64,000 nt of DNA from Tuctoria greenei. Its lineage: Eukaryota; Streptophyta; Magnoliopsida; Poales; Poaceae. Under the pieces are notes generated by a model. The model did not search any database and had not been told where the DNA came from. It worked only from the letters and a program-made list of their open reading frames with translations. Shown one piece after another: positions 43,216 through 53,866 of this stretch. The position numbers and the translations under genes were made by a program. The stretch lies in assembly GCA_036927565.1 (NCBI GenBank), contig JAYESD010000001.1:249827097-249891096 (forward strand), given 5' to 3'. Numbering within the stretch: position 1 is the stretch's first letter; each line of letters opens with the position of its first letter.

Positions 43216-44244
43216 ATGGAGTTGGGTCTGCGTGAGAGTCGCTTGAAGACTGACAGCGATCTGAAGAAGGTTCGGGCCCTCATAGGATGGTCTTCGGACT
43301 TCTTCAACCGCCCGGTCCGCGCCGGCGGAGAGCTCCCCTTTGAAAAGGAGCACGCTGGCGAGATGGTGTACTTTTCCTCGTACGCCATGGTGGGGCTGAT
43401 CCCACCGTTTTCTTCTTTCTTCTTGATGCTGCTGGACTTCTATGGTCTGCAGCTGTACCACCTTGGCCCTCACTCCATTCTCCTTGTGTCCATCTTTGTC
43501 CACTTCTGCGAGATGTGGGTGGGCATCCCTCCCTGCATCGAGCTCTTCCGAACCTTCTTCATCGTCCACACCACCGACCGAAGCAATGAGTATCTTGGCT
43601 TCTACTACTTCGTGAAGCGCAAGAAGTGCCCATTCAAGTACCTCCGGTCATTCCTTTCCGGGAAGTGGGATGACTGGAAGAAAGATTGGATAGTCGTCCG
43701 GGTGGAGGAGCATGAGCGGTTGGAGTTGCCAGACGGTCTGCCCGGCATTGACACGTCGGTATGGAGCGAAGTTCCGGTGCTGGCGGAAGCTTTCGACCCT
43801 GTCCTGACCAGGATCCACCAATGTGTGGAGGGAGGATTGACTCCCCAGGCGGTGTTCTGCAACTTCCTGTCCAACAGGTGGGCGCCACTGAAGAGGAGGG
43901 AGAAGCTCGCCTGGGCCCTCAACAGCGTGATGGACGAGGACCGGGTTGAGACCGGGTTGAAGTCCAGCATGGTGGGGAAGACCTTGGAGTTTCACCTCAA
44001 GAAATTCCAGCACGGCATCGACGTTGACGGAGATTACTTGACTCCGCCGCCGGCCTTCCTCCCTCTGAACGTGGAAGTTGAGTTCAGCAGGGAGCTCCGG
44101 CGGACGATGCCCGCGCTTGACGACCTTGGTGTCGTCGAGAGAAGATCAACCACCCGGTTGGCGATCCCCGGGTTGTCCGAAGACGGCTCCGCCCCTGTCC
44201 ATCCCCCACACAGCGAAAGGCCATGTGGGAGGTATCATTTGTAA
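43216..44244 (+). CDS. Antisense accessory ORF of element D (PF04195-like, 'gypsy-type transposase' domain)
   Basis: An uninterrupted 342-residue ORF begins MELGLRESRLK at 43216, an ATG shared with the homologous ORF at 62955; 18 codons upstream are also open but not conserved. The central part (about residues 50-190) matches the grass family Pfam PF04195, with YAMVGLIPPFSSFFLMLLDF, HFCEMWVGIPPCIELF and YFVKRKKCPFKYL. The name 'transposase' of that family is historical: no catalytic DDE triad is evident. It is antisense to the gag-pol of its host element. The last 20 or so codons come from a deletion junction near 44200, so the native C-terminus, coiled coil included, is missing. Role unknown. 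Confidence 0.75.
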   Translation: MELGLRESRLKTDSDLKKVRALIGWSSDFFNRPVRAGGELPFEKEHAGEMVYFSSYAMVGLIPPFSSFFLMLLDFYGLQLYHLGPHSILLVSIFVHFCEMWVGIPPCIELFRTFFIVHTTDRSNEYLGFYYFVKRKKCPFKYLRSFLSGKWDDWKKDWIVVRVEEHERLELPDGLPGIDTSVWSEVPVLAEAFDPVLTRIHQCVEGGLTPQAVFCNFLSNRWAPLKRREKLAWALNSVMDEDRVETGLKSSMVGKTLEFHLKKFQHGIDVDGDYLTPPPAFLPLNVEVEFSRELRRTMPALDDLGVVERRSTTRLAIPGLSEDGSAPVHPPHSERPCGRYHL

Positions 44245-46866
44245 GGACTGAGCAGGTGTATGAATTTGCTTTGCATGAAATTGGCATGCTTTGCATTTCT
44301 TCACCAGCTCAGTGGCATCCTGGAGCGCTGTAGGCCAGTAGAAGCCGTGCTGAAAGGCTTTTCCGACCAGCATGCGGGAAGATGCGTGGTTCCCACACTC
44401 GCCTCCATGGATTTCTGTGAGGAGCTCGCAGCCTTCTTCCCTTGTGATGCACCGCATTAGGATGCCGTTGGCACCGTGCCGGTAGAGATCCCCTTCTACC
44501 AACGTGTATCTTTTAGCCAATCTGACTACCCGATCAGCGGATACATCATCGTCAGGAAGGATGTTGTCTTTCAAGTAGCTCCGGATCTCCGAGATCCATG
44601 CATCGGAACTGACTTGAGCATTTGAGTCTTGCGTGCTGGGTTGCTCGGAGCTTCCGGCAGCACCTACGACCCTTGATGGCTGCCATGGTAACAGGGCCAT
44701 CGGGACCGTCAGCTTCGGGATGCTGATCTCGCCCCCTTCGTTCAGTTCGGCAGGCTGAACTGTGGGTTTTGACAACCTCCGGACAAAGGTTCCATCAGGA
44801 GCCGGAGCTCCAGTTGACGCCTTGGTCGAGAGTTCGTCAGCTTCAGCGTTGTGAGCACGCTGAACATGGTGAAGGTCTAGGACTTCGAAGTCCTTTCTGA
44901 AGCCTCTGGACTTCAAGGAGGTAAGCAGCCAGCTGGAGATTATTGCAGGAGCATTCACCCTTCACCTGCTTGATGACGAGTTGTGAATCTCCTTTGACCA
45001 GCAATTGCTTGACACCGTATGATAGTGCCACCTTTAATCCATAGATGAGTGCTTCATACTCCGCCATGTTGTTGGTTGCCTTGAAGTCAAGGTGTACCAT
45101 GTATTTCACCTTCTCCCCAGTTGGTGCGAGGAGAAGGATTCCAGCTCCGGCTCCCTGCTTCTGCATGGAGCCGTCGAAGTAAAGGGTCCAGTGAGGCTTA
45201 GCGAAGGTTGGAACTTGAGGTTCCGTCTTCTGCTCGCTGGGGCCCCCAGGGTTTAATGGAGAGGGAGTCCATTCTGCCACGAAATCTGCCAACGCTTGAC
45301 TCTTGATTGCTTGTCTCGGAATGAATTCAAGATCGAATTCAGCCAATTCCGCTGCCCACTTTGCAATATTCCCAGTTGAATTGGGATTATGCAGGATCGC
45401 TCGAAGTGGATATGAGGTCACCACCGAGACTTTGTGAGCTTGGAAATAGTGTTGAAGCTTCCTTGAGGCAATAAGAACTGCATAAAGCAGTTTATGCACC
45501 TCTAGGTATCGAGTCTTGGCATCATGTAACACTTCACTGATGAAGTATACCGGGCGTTGAATGGTCCGGACCCTCCCGGAGGGGTCCGGAGCTTCCTCTT
45601 CATTGATCCGGACCCTCTCAGAGGGGTCCAGACTCTCTTCGGGGACCTCCGGGTTCTGGGTGGAGGAACCCGGAGCTTCTTCAGAAATGACCTGGACCCT
45701 CTTAGAGGGGTCCGGGTCCTCTGAAGTGGCTTCTTGTGGGTTTGAGTCTGGGAGCTGGGACCCAGACCCGCTTTCAGGAACCTCCGGACCCTCTCGAAGG
45801 GGTCTGGATTCCTGAGTATTGGGTAGTTCCGGTCTCTCTGCAACCAGAACCATACTGACGACTTTGTCAGTAGCTGAGAGAACCTCTGGATGAATGACCG
45901 CAAAGATTCTCCCCCTTTTTGCACGACCGCAAAAAGGTCTAGTTCAGTGCCCGGTCGGGTGTATGAACTCCCGAAGTTGGCAGTGAACTGACGGCACAGC
46001 TCCTCCCAACTGTCGATAGAGTTGGGTGGAAGGCTCATAAACCAGGACCTGGCGGTCCCAGTTAAGGCCACTGGAAAGTAGTTGGCCATTACGACCTCGT
46101 TTCCTCCAGCTGCTAAGATTGCAGTGGAGTATATCTGCAGAAATTCTACGGGGTTGACAGTCCCGTCGAATTTTTCCGGCAAGTGTGGCCGGAACTTCTG
46201 TGGCCATCTAACCATGTACAGGTGCATGGCTAGGGCGGAACAGCCTCCTCCTACTCCTTCCAGAGTAGAAAGGTCTTGAGCATCCCATCTTTCTCGAGCT
46301 CGCTCGATATGGACACGGCCATCCTGTTGGCGGTATCGGCGATCAAGCTCCGCCCGGAGGTCATGTGTCGAAAGCCGAGATACCGTATGGGTGCGTCGTG
46401 CCCCAGAGGGCAACGACGTCACTTGCTGTGACGCAGCTCGTCTTCGGTTGTTGGAGACATGCGGACCAAGTCTTCCAGACAACGTCCGTCGCTGCGACGG
46501 GGCTCGCCCTGAAGGAGGAGGACCCTGGTTGTTGAGGCGTTCGGCCGCTGCTGCGACCAAATGCTCAACATCAGCCCTCCATTGCTCCATGGCATCTCGA
46601 GATGCATCCGGAAGTGGTGGTCGCTGGAGAAGAGCACGCGCTGCATGGAGCGCGTGTTCTGGGTTGTCATGACTTGCCGGCGCAGTATGTGACGCCGGCG
46701 CACCATCATGTTGCCCGGCACGTTTTGCCGGAGAAGATGGTGGTGGTGGGAGTGTGACTCCTGCTGGTGCTGAGGCTCCTGCTGGTGGCTGCATGTTGGA
46801 GGGATTGCCCCCGACAGCCTGAGCAGCAGGTTGCCCGTTGGATGATCCAGCCGCAGAATTCACCAT
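44200..46866 (-). pseudogene. Gag-pol of element D with large internal deletions
   Basis: Gag starts at the ATG at 46866-46864 and reads through a Pro/Ala-rich and Arg-rich region to a Retrotran_gag domain (LPEKFDGTVNPVEFLQIY, WEELCRQFTANFGSSY, LRSFIQRFSQL; about 46190-45880). It then jumps, near 45870, into the end of the polymerase. An RNase H domain follows in the frame 45853-44843 (PVYFISEVLHDAKTRYLEV, LYFDGSMQKQGAGAGI, NNMAEYEALIYGL). A shifted frame (44958-44200) carries the linker and the integrase HHCC zinc domain (HGGECGNHASSRM, CKACQFHA), ending TWPFAVWGMD, where the core should begin. Protease, RT palm and integrase core are absent. Confidence 0.82.
45565..45808. repeat. Four short palindromes in the RNase H linker of element D
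   Basis: Copies of CCGGACCCTCnnnGAGGGGTCCGG-type palindromes of about 24-26 bp start at 45565, 45607, 45691 and 45783. On the minus strand they encode repeated DPSxRVR peptides in a Pro/Glu-rich insertion between the RT end and RNase H. Such a linker is not a standard part of gypsy pol. Confidence 0.7.
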
Positions 46867-46884
46867 TCTTGAAAATCTCAGGCA

Positions 46885-46902
46885 CCCCTTCCTGGCGCGC
46901 CA
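46885..46902 (-). other. Primer-binding site region, element D
   Basis: On the minus strand TGGCGCGCCAGGAAGGGG follows the LTR end after two bases and parallels the site of element B. Confidence 0.8.
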
Positions 46903-46904
46903 AC

Positions 46905-47764
46905 TGTCGACTGTTGGAGTCGGCAGATCTTCTGACACTACTAAAATGTTGAAGGAGTTTGTAGTTCGGTGTGGGCGCGCGGAGACTCAAGAAGGTGAAT
47001 CACGATTGGACACGAGAGACACAGTGGTTTACGTGGTTCGGGCCGCCTGAGCGTAATACCCTACTCCACGGGTGTGTGGTGTTGTATTAGTTTATGTATG
47101 AAAGCTCACGTCAATGCGTGTGTGCCTGAGAGCGTTCGAGAGCCTTCTCCCTTTCCCCGTGTATCGTCGGTCTGTCCTTTTATAGTACAAGGACAAACCG
47201 TTACAAGTTAGCCTGGCCCGACATGTGGCCCCGGCGGTTACTAGTATTGATACACGATTAATTGTTGTTAATAACCCTGTAACGGGCTCCGACAGTGCCG
47301 TTACAGGTGTTAAGATTGTCCGATTAAGTGTCATTAACATGGAATTAATGACAATTAATCGGGTCTTGAAGTCCGCGGATATCCTTTGAAGATCCGGAGT
47401 CGTTACAATGTCTTCCGGAGGTTTGAGGCGGCCAGCTCCGACGTTTGGACACGTGGCAGCTCCGGAGCTTGCTTGTGGGAAGCGGGAAGCTCCGGGGTGG
47501 CCTGGCACGTGTCAGGTCCGGAGCTTCTCTCGGTCAGGGGTTAAGTCCGGAGGTGCCGTTTCGGTACCTAGCCCGGAGCTTCACCCTTGTGGGTAGTAGC
47601 TCCGGTCTGGCAGTACACGTGGCAACCTCGGGGTTAACCATGTTGGAGAAGCAGGTCCGGTTATGTCTGACAAGTGGGCCTTCGAGGGTCTTCAATTTGA
47701 GTAGACGGCCTTCCCTTGAGATCTTTGTAACCTCAGGGGGTGTATGGTTTTTAGGGTACCGACA
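46905..47764 (-). repeat. 5' LTR of element D
   Basis: 860 bp, near-identical to 41825-42685. TATAAAAG on the minus strand is at 47184-47177. CACGTG boxes start at 47450, 47506 and 47616. Confidence 0.93.
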
Positions 47765-47942
47765 AATGGGTTTTAATATCAATAATTTTACTACCTGTTT
47801 GTAGGGTGGTATTGTTGAGACAATATTTATTTTGTGTGTGTGTTCTCCTGCGTAGTACTAGAGGCAGGGAGGTACTTTTGTAATTTGTGGCCATAGCCTC
47901 ATTGAGGTGTTGGCTGGAATTTATTCCATTGTCCAAAAAAAA
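47765..47942 (+). mobile_element. LINE 3' end with A-tail
   Basis: This resumes the LINE after element D. It is T-rich 3'-UTR-like sequence ending GTCCAAAAAAAA at 47942, a poly(A) terminus as in plant L1 elements. The following TTTGGGTTTCCTACG would be the start of a target duplication; no match was found near 39371. Confidence 0.6.
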
Positions 47943-49379
47943 TTTGGGTTTCCTACGTAGTGCATGCTAGTTGTTGGGACAAAAATATAGATGAGTACAA
48001 AAATAGCAGTTTGCTTTCAATGTACAAGAAACATCCATTTGGCCAACGTAGAACGAAGGGTGTGGGCTTCGTCCTCTACCTCTCGAACGTCACTCTCCAT
48101 TGCGTAAAATTTACCATCAGGCTCGAGCGAATATTAGTATTTGTGGAGTACAATAGCATCTTTTTTTTACTGCTCGTGCATGGATTGATGTCCACGACAA
48201 AGAAAGTGGTCACAATAAGAGGAGAGAATCACACCACTGTTTATGAATTTGAGTTGAGTAGCAACTACGTACATTGATCTGGATGGTAAGGTTTGGGGAA
48301 AATCATGGAAATTCAGTGCAAAAGCGTATGATATTACAATATTGTCATGAAAAAACAATGTGCATTGCCGCAATACAAATATAGGCGTTACAATGTTGTC
48401 GAAAAAAACATTTGTCCAACATTGTGAAAAAATAAAATACAACAAGCGAATTAGTTTATTCAATCACAAAAAATGTTTGAAATAAGTATTTTTAATCAAC
48501 CAGTAGTGTTGATACTATTTTCACCTTTTCTATTGTAATATGTTGCTCAACTATCTAGTACTCATAATTAGATGTTCCAAAATAAGAATATGCGTCTAAA
48601 TACTTTCCAAGTGAAAGTGGTCACGTATATATCTATATAAGCCCATATTCATATATAGTTGACTTCGCCCTAGGCCCCTTCAAACCGTAGAACCAGCCCT
48701 GCTCCCATGACGTCGTACAATTTTATTGGTTTACTGAGCACACACGATGTTTGTGATATATTTGTATGAACCCAGATGGAAAAGATGGACCAACGAAATT
48801 GAGCCACCTAATTAGAGTACGTACGGGAGCAAAGAACGGGAGCACCAAAGCCACGTTCGGTCAAAGAGAGGGGCTTCCTTTATAAAAAGAAACAAACAAA
48901 GAGAGGGGCTCCCAATAAAGGAAAGATGACGAAGCGGACATGCCAGTGGAGAATCCAAAGGCAAAGTTAGGGAGGATATGTATCATGCCTAGTACTATTC
49001 ACATTGTGGTACGCTAAATCTATACTTTCAGATAATATTTCTTACTCATTTATATTTTTTAAGATAAAAAACATACTTTGTTTTACAATTCTTTAAGCTT
49101 GACCTACACTAAATCCATACTCCATTTCAACTATTTCATATTTTATCTCATATCATATAACTACATCGTTTATATATGTAAATTGCAGTGGTTATACGTA
49201 TACTCTATATTATTGTACTTTATATCCAATTCAATAATATTATACGAATTTTTTAAAAATTATCTATTCCTTTTTCTCTCTTTTTCCCTTTTCTCCCTCA
49301 CCCTTTTTTTTCTCCGGGTTGAGCGCCGGATTCTCTGCCTTTTCCTTTTCTTTTCCTCCTCTCAATATAGCCACCTTAA
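47943..49379. other. Intergenic, no feature recognised
   Basis: AT-rich sequence without convincing coding potential. Positions 49255-49378 are pyrimidine-rich and could be a 5' leader for the ORF at 49380. Confidence 0.5.
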
Positions 49380-49649
49380 ATGGCGAAGGCATCCCACACT
49401 TCCATTGTAGTGCCATCCAAAGAGTCCATGAAGGCGTTGAGCCCTGAGATACCCCTAGACTTCAGCGTTGCAACTGTTGGATCTAACATGTCCTCGAGCG
49501 GAGACAACGAGTCACAGTTGCCATCGATGCAAAGGCCCCATCAGCCCTCAAATCTGGTAGTGGTCAGTCGAGCGGTGGCATTGGGTGCAACTCTGCGTAC
49601 AAGCAGACATAGTTGGATGCTGGCCATGGAGAGGAGACAATTTTGGTAA
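49380..49649 (+). CDS. Hypothetical exon, weak gene candidate
   Basis: An ATG at 49380 follows a CT-rich leader and opens an 89-codon frame. CAATTTTG|GTAAGTC at about 49641-49655 would be a good splice donor followed by a T-rich intron start, so this may be a first exon. The peptide (MAKASHTSIVVPSKESMK...) is not recognised and no second exon could be defined. Confidence 0.25.
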   Translation: MAKASHTSIVVPSKESMKALSPEIPLDFSVATVGSNMSSSGDNESQLPSMQRPHQPSNLVVVSRAVALGATLRTSRHSWMLAMERRQFW

Positions 49650-49865
49650 GTCTTTCCCCCTCCCATTCATTTCTATTTTTTGTCCCCTCTCGTTGTGAGT
49701 TCATCGAGCTCCCATCCTCGCTCTCTCATCGGGAATGTCACATATGGTGAGAGCGAGACGTAACTTCGCTATAATTAGTGTTTGTCAGACGTTGTCTAGG
49801 TGTCCACACGCTCCGACCTGGGACACCATGGTGGTTGACTCGCTGGTGGTTGTCAGGATGGTAGC

Positions 49866-49886
49866 GGGGGGGGGGGGGGGGGGGGG
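49866..49886 (+). repeat. Poly(G) run of 21
   Basis: A run of 21 G followed by CGGGGC. It could fold as a G-quadruplex or be a sequencing-length artefact. It lies inside a weak ORF and is a simple repeat. Confidence 0.9.
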
Positions 49887-50183
49887 CGGGGCAGCGGATG
49901 ACAATCGGAGTAGGGGGACAGCAGTGGACAGGAAGCTAGCTTGAGCTAGAAGGTTATTGGGTTGGCTGAACCTTAAAATATGCCCCCGTGTTGACCCGTC
50001 TGCCCGTCCTGCCTCTATAACCGCGCACATCACGCCCCCCTCTCCAATCGTCCCATGCCCTCTCCTGCTCAACCAAGTCGTCTCTACCCCCTGCTCAACC
50101 ATATGCCCTCGTCTGCATCTGGTCATGTGACACTAGTTTAGGCGCCCGTCTGGACGCCAAGGGTTCCAGATGTGGATTTAAAA

Positions 50184-50316
50184 AATTGGCTATAATCCAT
50201 CGGATTCGGCAGGTTCCTATAACGATGGAGACAATAGCGTACGGTAGGTTTAAACATTGGCTATAATTGATCGCTTGATTTGGCGTGTTCCTATGGCCAT
50301 CGAGACAATAGCGTAT
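50184..50316 (+). repeat. Imperfect 72-bp direct duplication
   Basis: ATTGGCTATAAT begins at 50184 and 50256; each copy continues through a TTCCTATxxCxATxGAGACAATAGCG block. This is two copies of an unrecognised sequence. Confidence 0.7.
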
Positions 50317-51455
50317 GACTTAGCGCTCCCCGCTGCAGATCCAAGCCCAGATCTCTACGATAAAATTGATGTCTCAATGGGTCTGCAACACCCGCGGTGC
50401 GGACAGTCTCACTCCTCAGAGATGTCACAGACACATCTCCATCCCGAGACGGCGTTACATGTGCCCGCAGCGACAAGATCTGCGCGTCCAACTCATCCAC
50501 GTCTGAAATTCTATATGTTCCAAACCAAGCAGGACACTAGTAGTATCCTGTTGTCTAGTTACCATCACTTGACCAAATTATATTACTAATCTGGAGAGAA
50601 TGCACTGGCTCATGATCCATGGCCTCCTTGGAAGAACGGATATGGATAAGGTGGCTGGGCATGAATAATTGTGGGGTGTGGGGCCTTCTCCGGTTGTACC
50701 AGTGCCTTCAGTTACGCTAATGGCCCTGCAACTACTACTCCGCTGGTGGAATCCACGCTGCTCCCAGTCCACTAGATGCTCTACCACGCGTACCTTTCGT
50801 CACTTCGCTCTCGCCCCATTCCTCGCTTTTCCAGGCTTTTGATCGGACATAAAAAAACTCTGATCCGAGAATTACAAAGTCACGCGTGGCGACAGTCAGA
50901 GTATCACAGCAGCACAAATGTAAAGCTGGCTGATACTGACATGTTATTGCAGCACCACTGAACATTCAACAGCAGCAGCTTGAGTGCCTGCTCAAGGGCC
51001 TGACCAATGGCATGCTTGCGTCAACGATTTTGGCAGTTGCAAAGGACGATCCTATGCTTGCTCGCATGTAACAGAGCAAGTAGGTCAAACGCAAGGAACA
51101 TGGCATGGAAGTTGCAAGGACAAGAGATGTACCAAGAATGTTAGTTCCACTAAATAAAATTTCCGGTCAAATTTGAGGACACATGTACCAAATACTGATG
51201 ATTGTTCTATCTGGTATCTACAGCTTCCTTTGAAGAAGAAGAAAATAGCCTGTCAGTACATATCGAGCTAACATGTCCACTCTATAATTGTCGAGAAAAA
51301 GGCTAAACTCCCTCCGAGTGCAGGAGCTTCACTCCATCGGAGGTGTTCTGTTCAAAAAGATTGTATCGGCCCTCACAGCTGATTTCTGCTGCCTTACAAA
51401 TGAGCATTCAGGCATGGCAACAATTCATCAAGTGAGATAAAATTCACAGGAAGAA
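50317..51455. other. Region downstream of the MED26-like gene
   Basis: The part next to the stop codon at 51458-51456 should be the 3' untranslated region (minus strand); no polyadenylation site was fixed. The part near 50590-50960 has no recognised content. Confidence 0.4.
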
Positions 51456-53866
51456 TCATCGCCGCCCGTTTGCCCACTTCCTAAGGTTATTCCTTGACTT
51501 CACCACAGGTTGTCTGTTTTGATGCCTAGGCTTCGGAATGTCGCCCAGTTCCACTACTTGTATCGTGCGCTGCCTTTTGGCTGCACAGATGGAAGTACGG
51601 AACAATAAGGCAACAGAGTAATAAAACCTCAAGAGTAGACATATTTAGGCAGCAAACGAGGGTAATGCGAATAAGTGTCAAAATGAAAACACAAACCGTT
51701 TTCAGCTTCCTGATAACGCTCCTGGAGCCTTCTTTTTGCTGCTTCCAGCTCCCTGTTATTATCCAAACCATCATAATTGGTTTTTGGTTTTGCCAGCTCT
51801 AGTCTGGCTTTGGTGGAAGGCTGTGCAGCAAGCCTTGATTTCTAGAGACAAAAAACAGAGAGATAAGTCATAAGGTCGTAATCGTCATCTAAGCTTAGGC
51901 ATGAATAACATGCAACACTTACATCCATCTGGTTTGCCATGGGCTTTCTTTCTACAACAATGTGCTCTCGAGTCTGTTTAAGTTTCATATCACCAAAGGA
52001 TTTCTGCTGAGGAGCAGCTCTGATTGATCTCCCAGGCCCCGATTCAAGACTCGAGGGCCTAGATTGCTGGTTGAGCATGCCCTGTGGTTTCATTTGTAAA
52101 TTTGAACTTTGAGGTTTCTGCAGATTTGCTTGCCGCATTGGTGGCTCTTGCCTTGCCATTTCTGGCCTCCTGAATTGAGCTTTTTCAACAGCCTCGGGAG
52201 AAGGACGAGTTGGTTCTTGCCTTGTAACTGTTGAATGGTTTGCAGGCCGCCCACCAGTCCTCCCCCTCTTGTTTCCAAGGTTAGTATTGTTTCTGTGTCT
52301 TAAATCTGTCATAAAAGTATCCGTTAGTATTATGAAAGTGCCGCACAAGCATGGAAAACTATGAAGTCACTGAGTTGTACTTACTTCCATCTTCATCCAT
52401 CTCATCAAAGAACTTCAGGTAGGGAATGCAGCAGCAGAAACATTAACAACGCAAAGTTAGATTGTTGTTCAACACCAAACCCAATCAGATACAGGAACTA
52501 AGTCCGTACCTCAGAGAGTTGAATAGGAGTAGTCTGGGTTGCAAAGAAGGCCCCTTCATCTAAAGGTGGAGATGGAAGTCCTTCCTCTTCTTCATCAACA
52601 ACAGAAGGATTTGAAGAGTCCGGGGAGTTCTCTACAGTTCAAGAATAATTATCCATAATAAGCTAAGGTTTGGTGATTGTTGGATCAACTAAGGCATCAT
52701 CAACGTATTCACTTCAGTCACCTGCCCCGACAGCATTTGTTGTATTTGCCCACTCATCAGCCATAACTTTCCAACCTCTGAAACACAAAGAGGAATCCCA
52801 GACATCAATAATCTTTCCAAGCACATACTAACAGAGCAATTTGCGCATAGAAACTAACACATTTTATGATCACGAAGCTGGAGTAGTCATTTGTCTATTT
52901 GGTCAGTAATTTGCTTTACTAAGCTCTTCCAATGATAGTTTCAGTACAAAACATGGAACTTACTCAATGAGAGTGCGCACGAGGTGGCGAATCTGTTGTG
53001 AGTTGTGCTTCCGCAGTTGACTAACAGCCTTTCCAATCTCAGTAGCCTGAGATGAACAAATTGTAAGATTTAACAAACTAAAGAGCAGAAGTTAACCACC
53101 CTCAGAAACAACAATAGCTCATATACACTGTCCAATATATGTACCTTGAGAGTGGAGACTGTCAATTGCATCAACTGCAGCCTTCTCAGTGATTCGAACA
53201 ATATAGCATCAGACTGCGGTAGCATTGTTTTTCAGTTCAGATCATTTCAAGTAAGCAAGCAACTTTGGTTGAAGAAGTATAGAGATGACGACATACATGA
53301 TCTTCCTTGTGCAAGAGGAGGTCCTTGATGCGGAGGACCTCACCAACAATCTGCAACTCCTCATCGATCTCATTGGTGAGCGCCTCGAGCTCCTCAGCCT
53401 CCTGGTCCTGTTCCTCTTCTCGCTCCTCGTCGGCCACCGGCTCATCCTCATCCTCATCATCGTAATCGTGGCCGTAGTTGCTTGCCGCAGCACGGCGGAG
53501 GCGCTCGTCGTCAGAGTCGGAGTCGTCAGAGTCGGAGTGGCCGTGGTCGTGGACCCCGCCGCGGGCGCACTTGCTGCCGCTGTCAACCTTGCACTCCTCC
53601 GCCACGCGGCGCACGCTGCCCTTGTCCTGCTCGACGGGCGTGGCCGGGGTGCCGGAGGCTGCGATGCTGCCAAGCGATGGCGGCGGGGCCGCCGCCGCAT
53701 CGCGGCGGTGCGCGGTGAAGAGCCTCTCGGCGATGCGGTCGCGGCGGTGCAGCAGCTCCCGCGGCGCGTCGGCCGCCGCCACGAGGATAGCGTTCTCGAT
53801 CACGTTGCAGATGCCGGTTCCGGCGCCCCGGAAGAAGTCGCGCCACCGATCCAGCCCGTCGGCCAT
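51456..53866 (-). CDS. MED26: Mediator subunit 26-like protein (TFIIS N-terminal domain), nine exons
   Basis: Coding exons on the minus strand: 53866-53297, 53213-53145, 53046-52964, 52777-52722, 52631-52510, 52412-52385, 52305-51923, 51841-51697 and 51580-51456. Every intron is GT-AG and the phases agree, giving 526 residues. The start MADGLDRWRDFF fits the plant MED26 family; an in-frame ATG 24 codons upstream (53938) is also open. Residues 1-75 are the conserved N-terminus, then an acidic Asp/Glu/Ser stretch, then the TFIIS N-terminal/LW domain (about 165-255; IVGEVLRIKDLLLHKEDH, LRRLQLMQLTVSTLK, IGKAVSQLRKHNSQQIRHL, GWKVMADEWA). The tail is basic and Gln/Pro-rich, ending RKWANGRR. Expected role: Mediator or RNA polymerase II elongation-factor contact in the nucleus. 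No disabling change is seen. Confidence 0.93.

Larger units (their letters stand above)
41825..47764 (-). mobile_element. Tat-type Ty3/gypsy element D, internally deleted
   Basis: A 5940-bp minus-oriented element with LTRs of 861 and 860 bp and exact duplication AATGG (41820-41824 and 47765-47769). Read on the minus strand: LTR, primer site, gag, RNase H, integrase zinc domain, then the reverse complement of an antisense ORF, polypurine tract and LTR. Protease, most of RT and the integrase core are deleted. The LTRs differ by few bases, so insertion is relatively recent. It lies inside the LINE. Confidence 0.93.
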
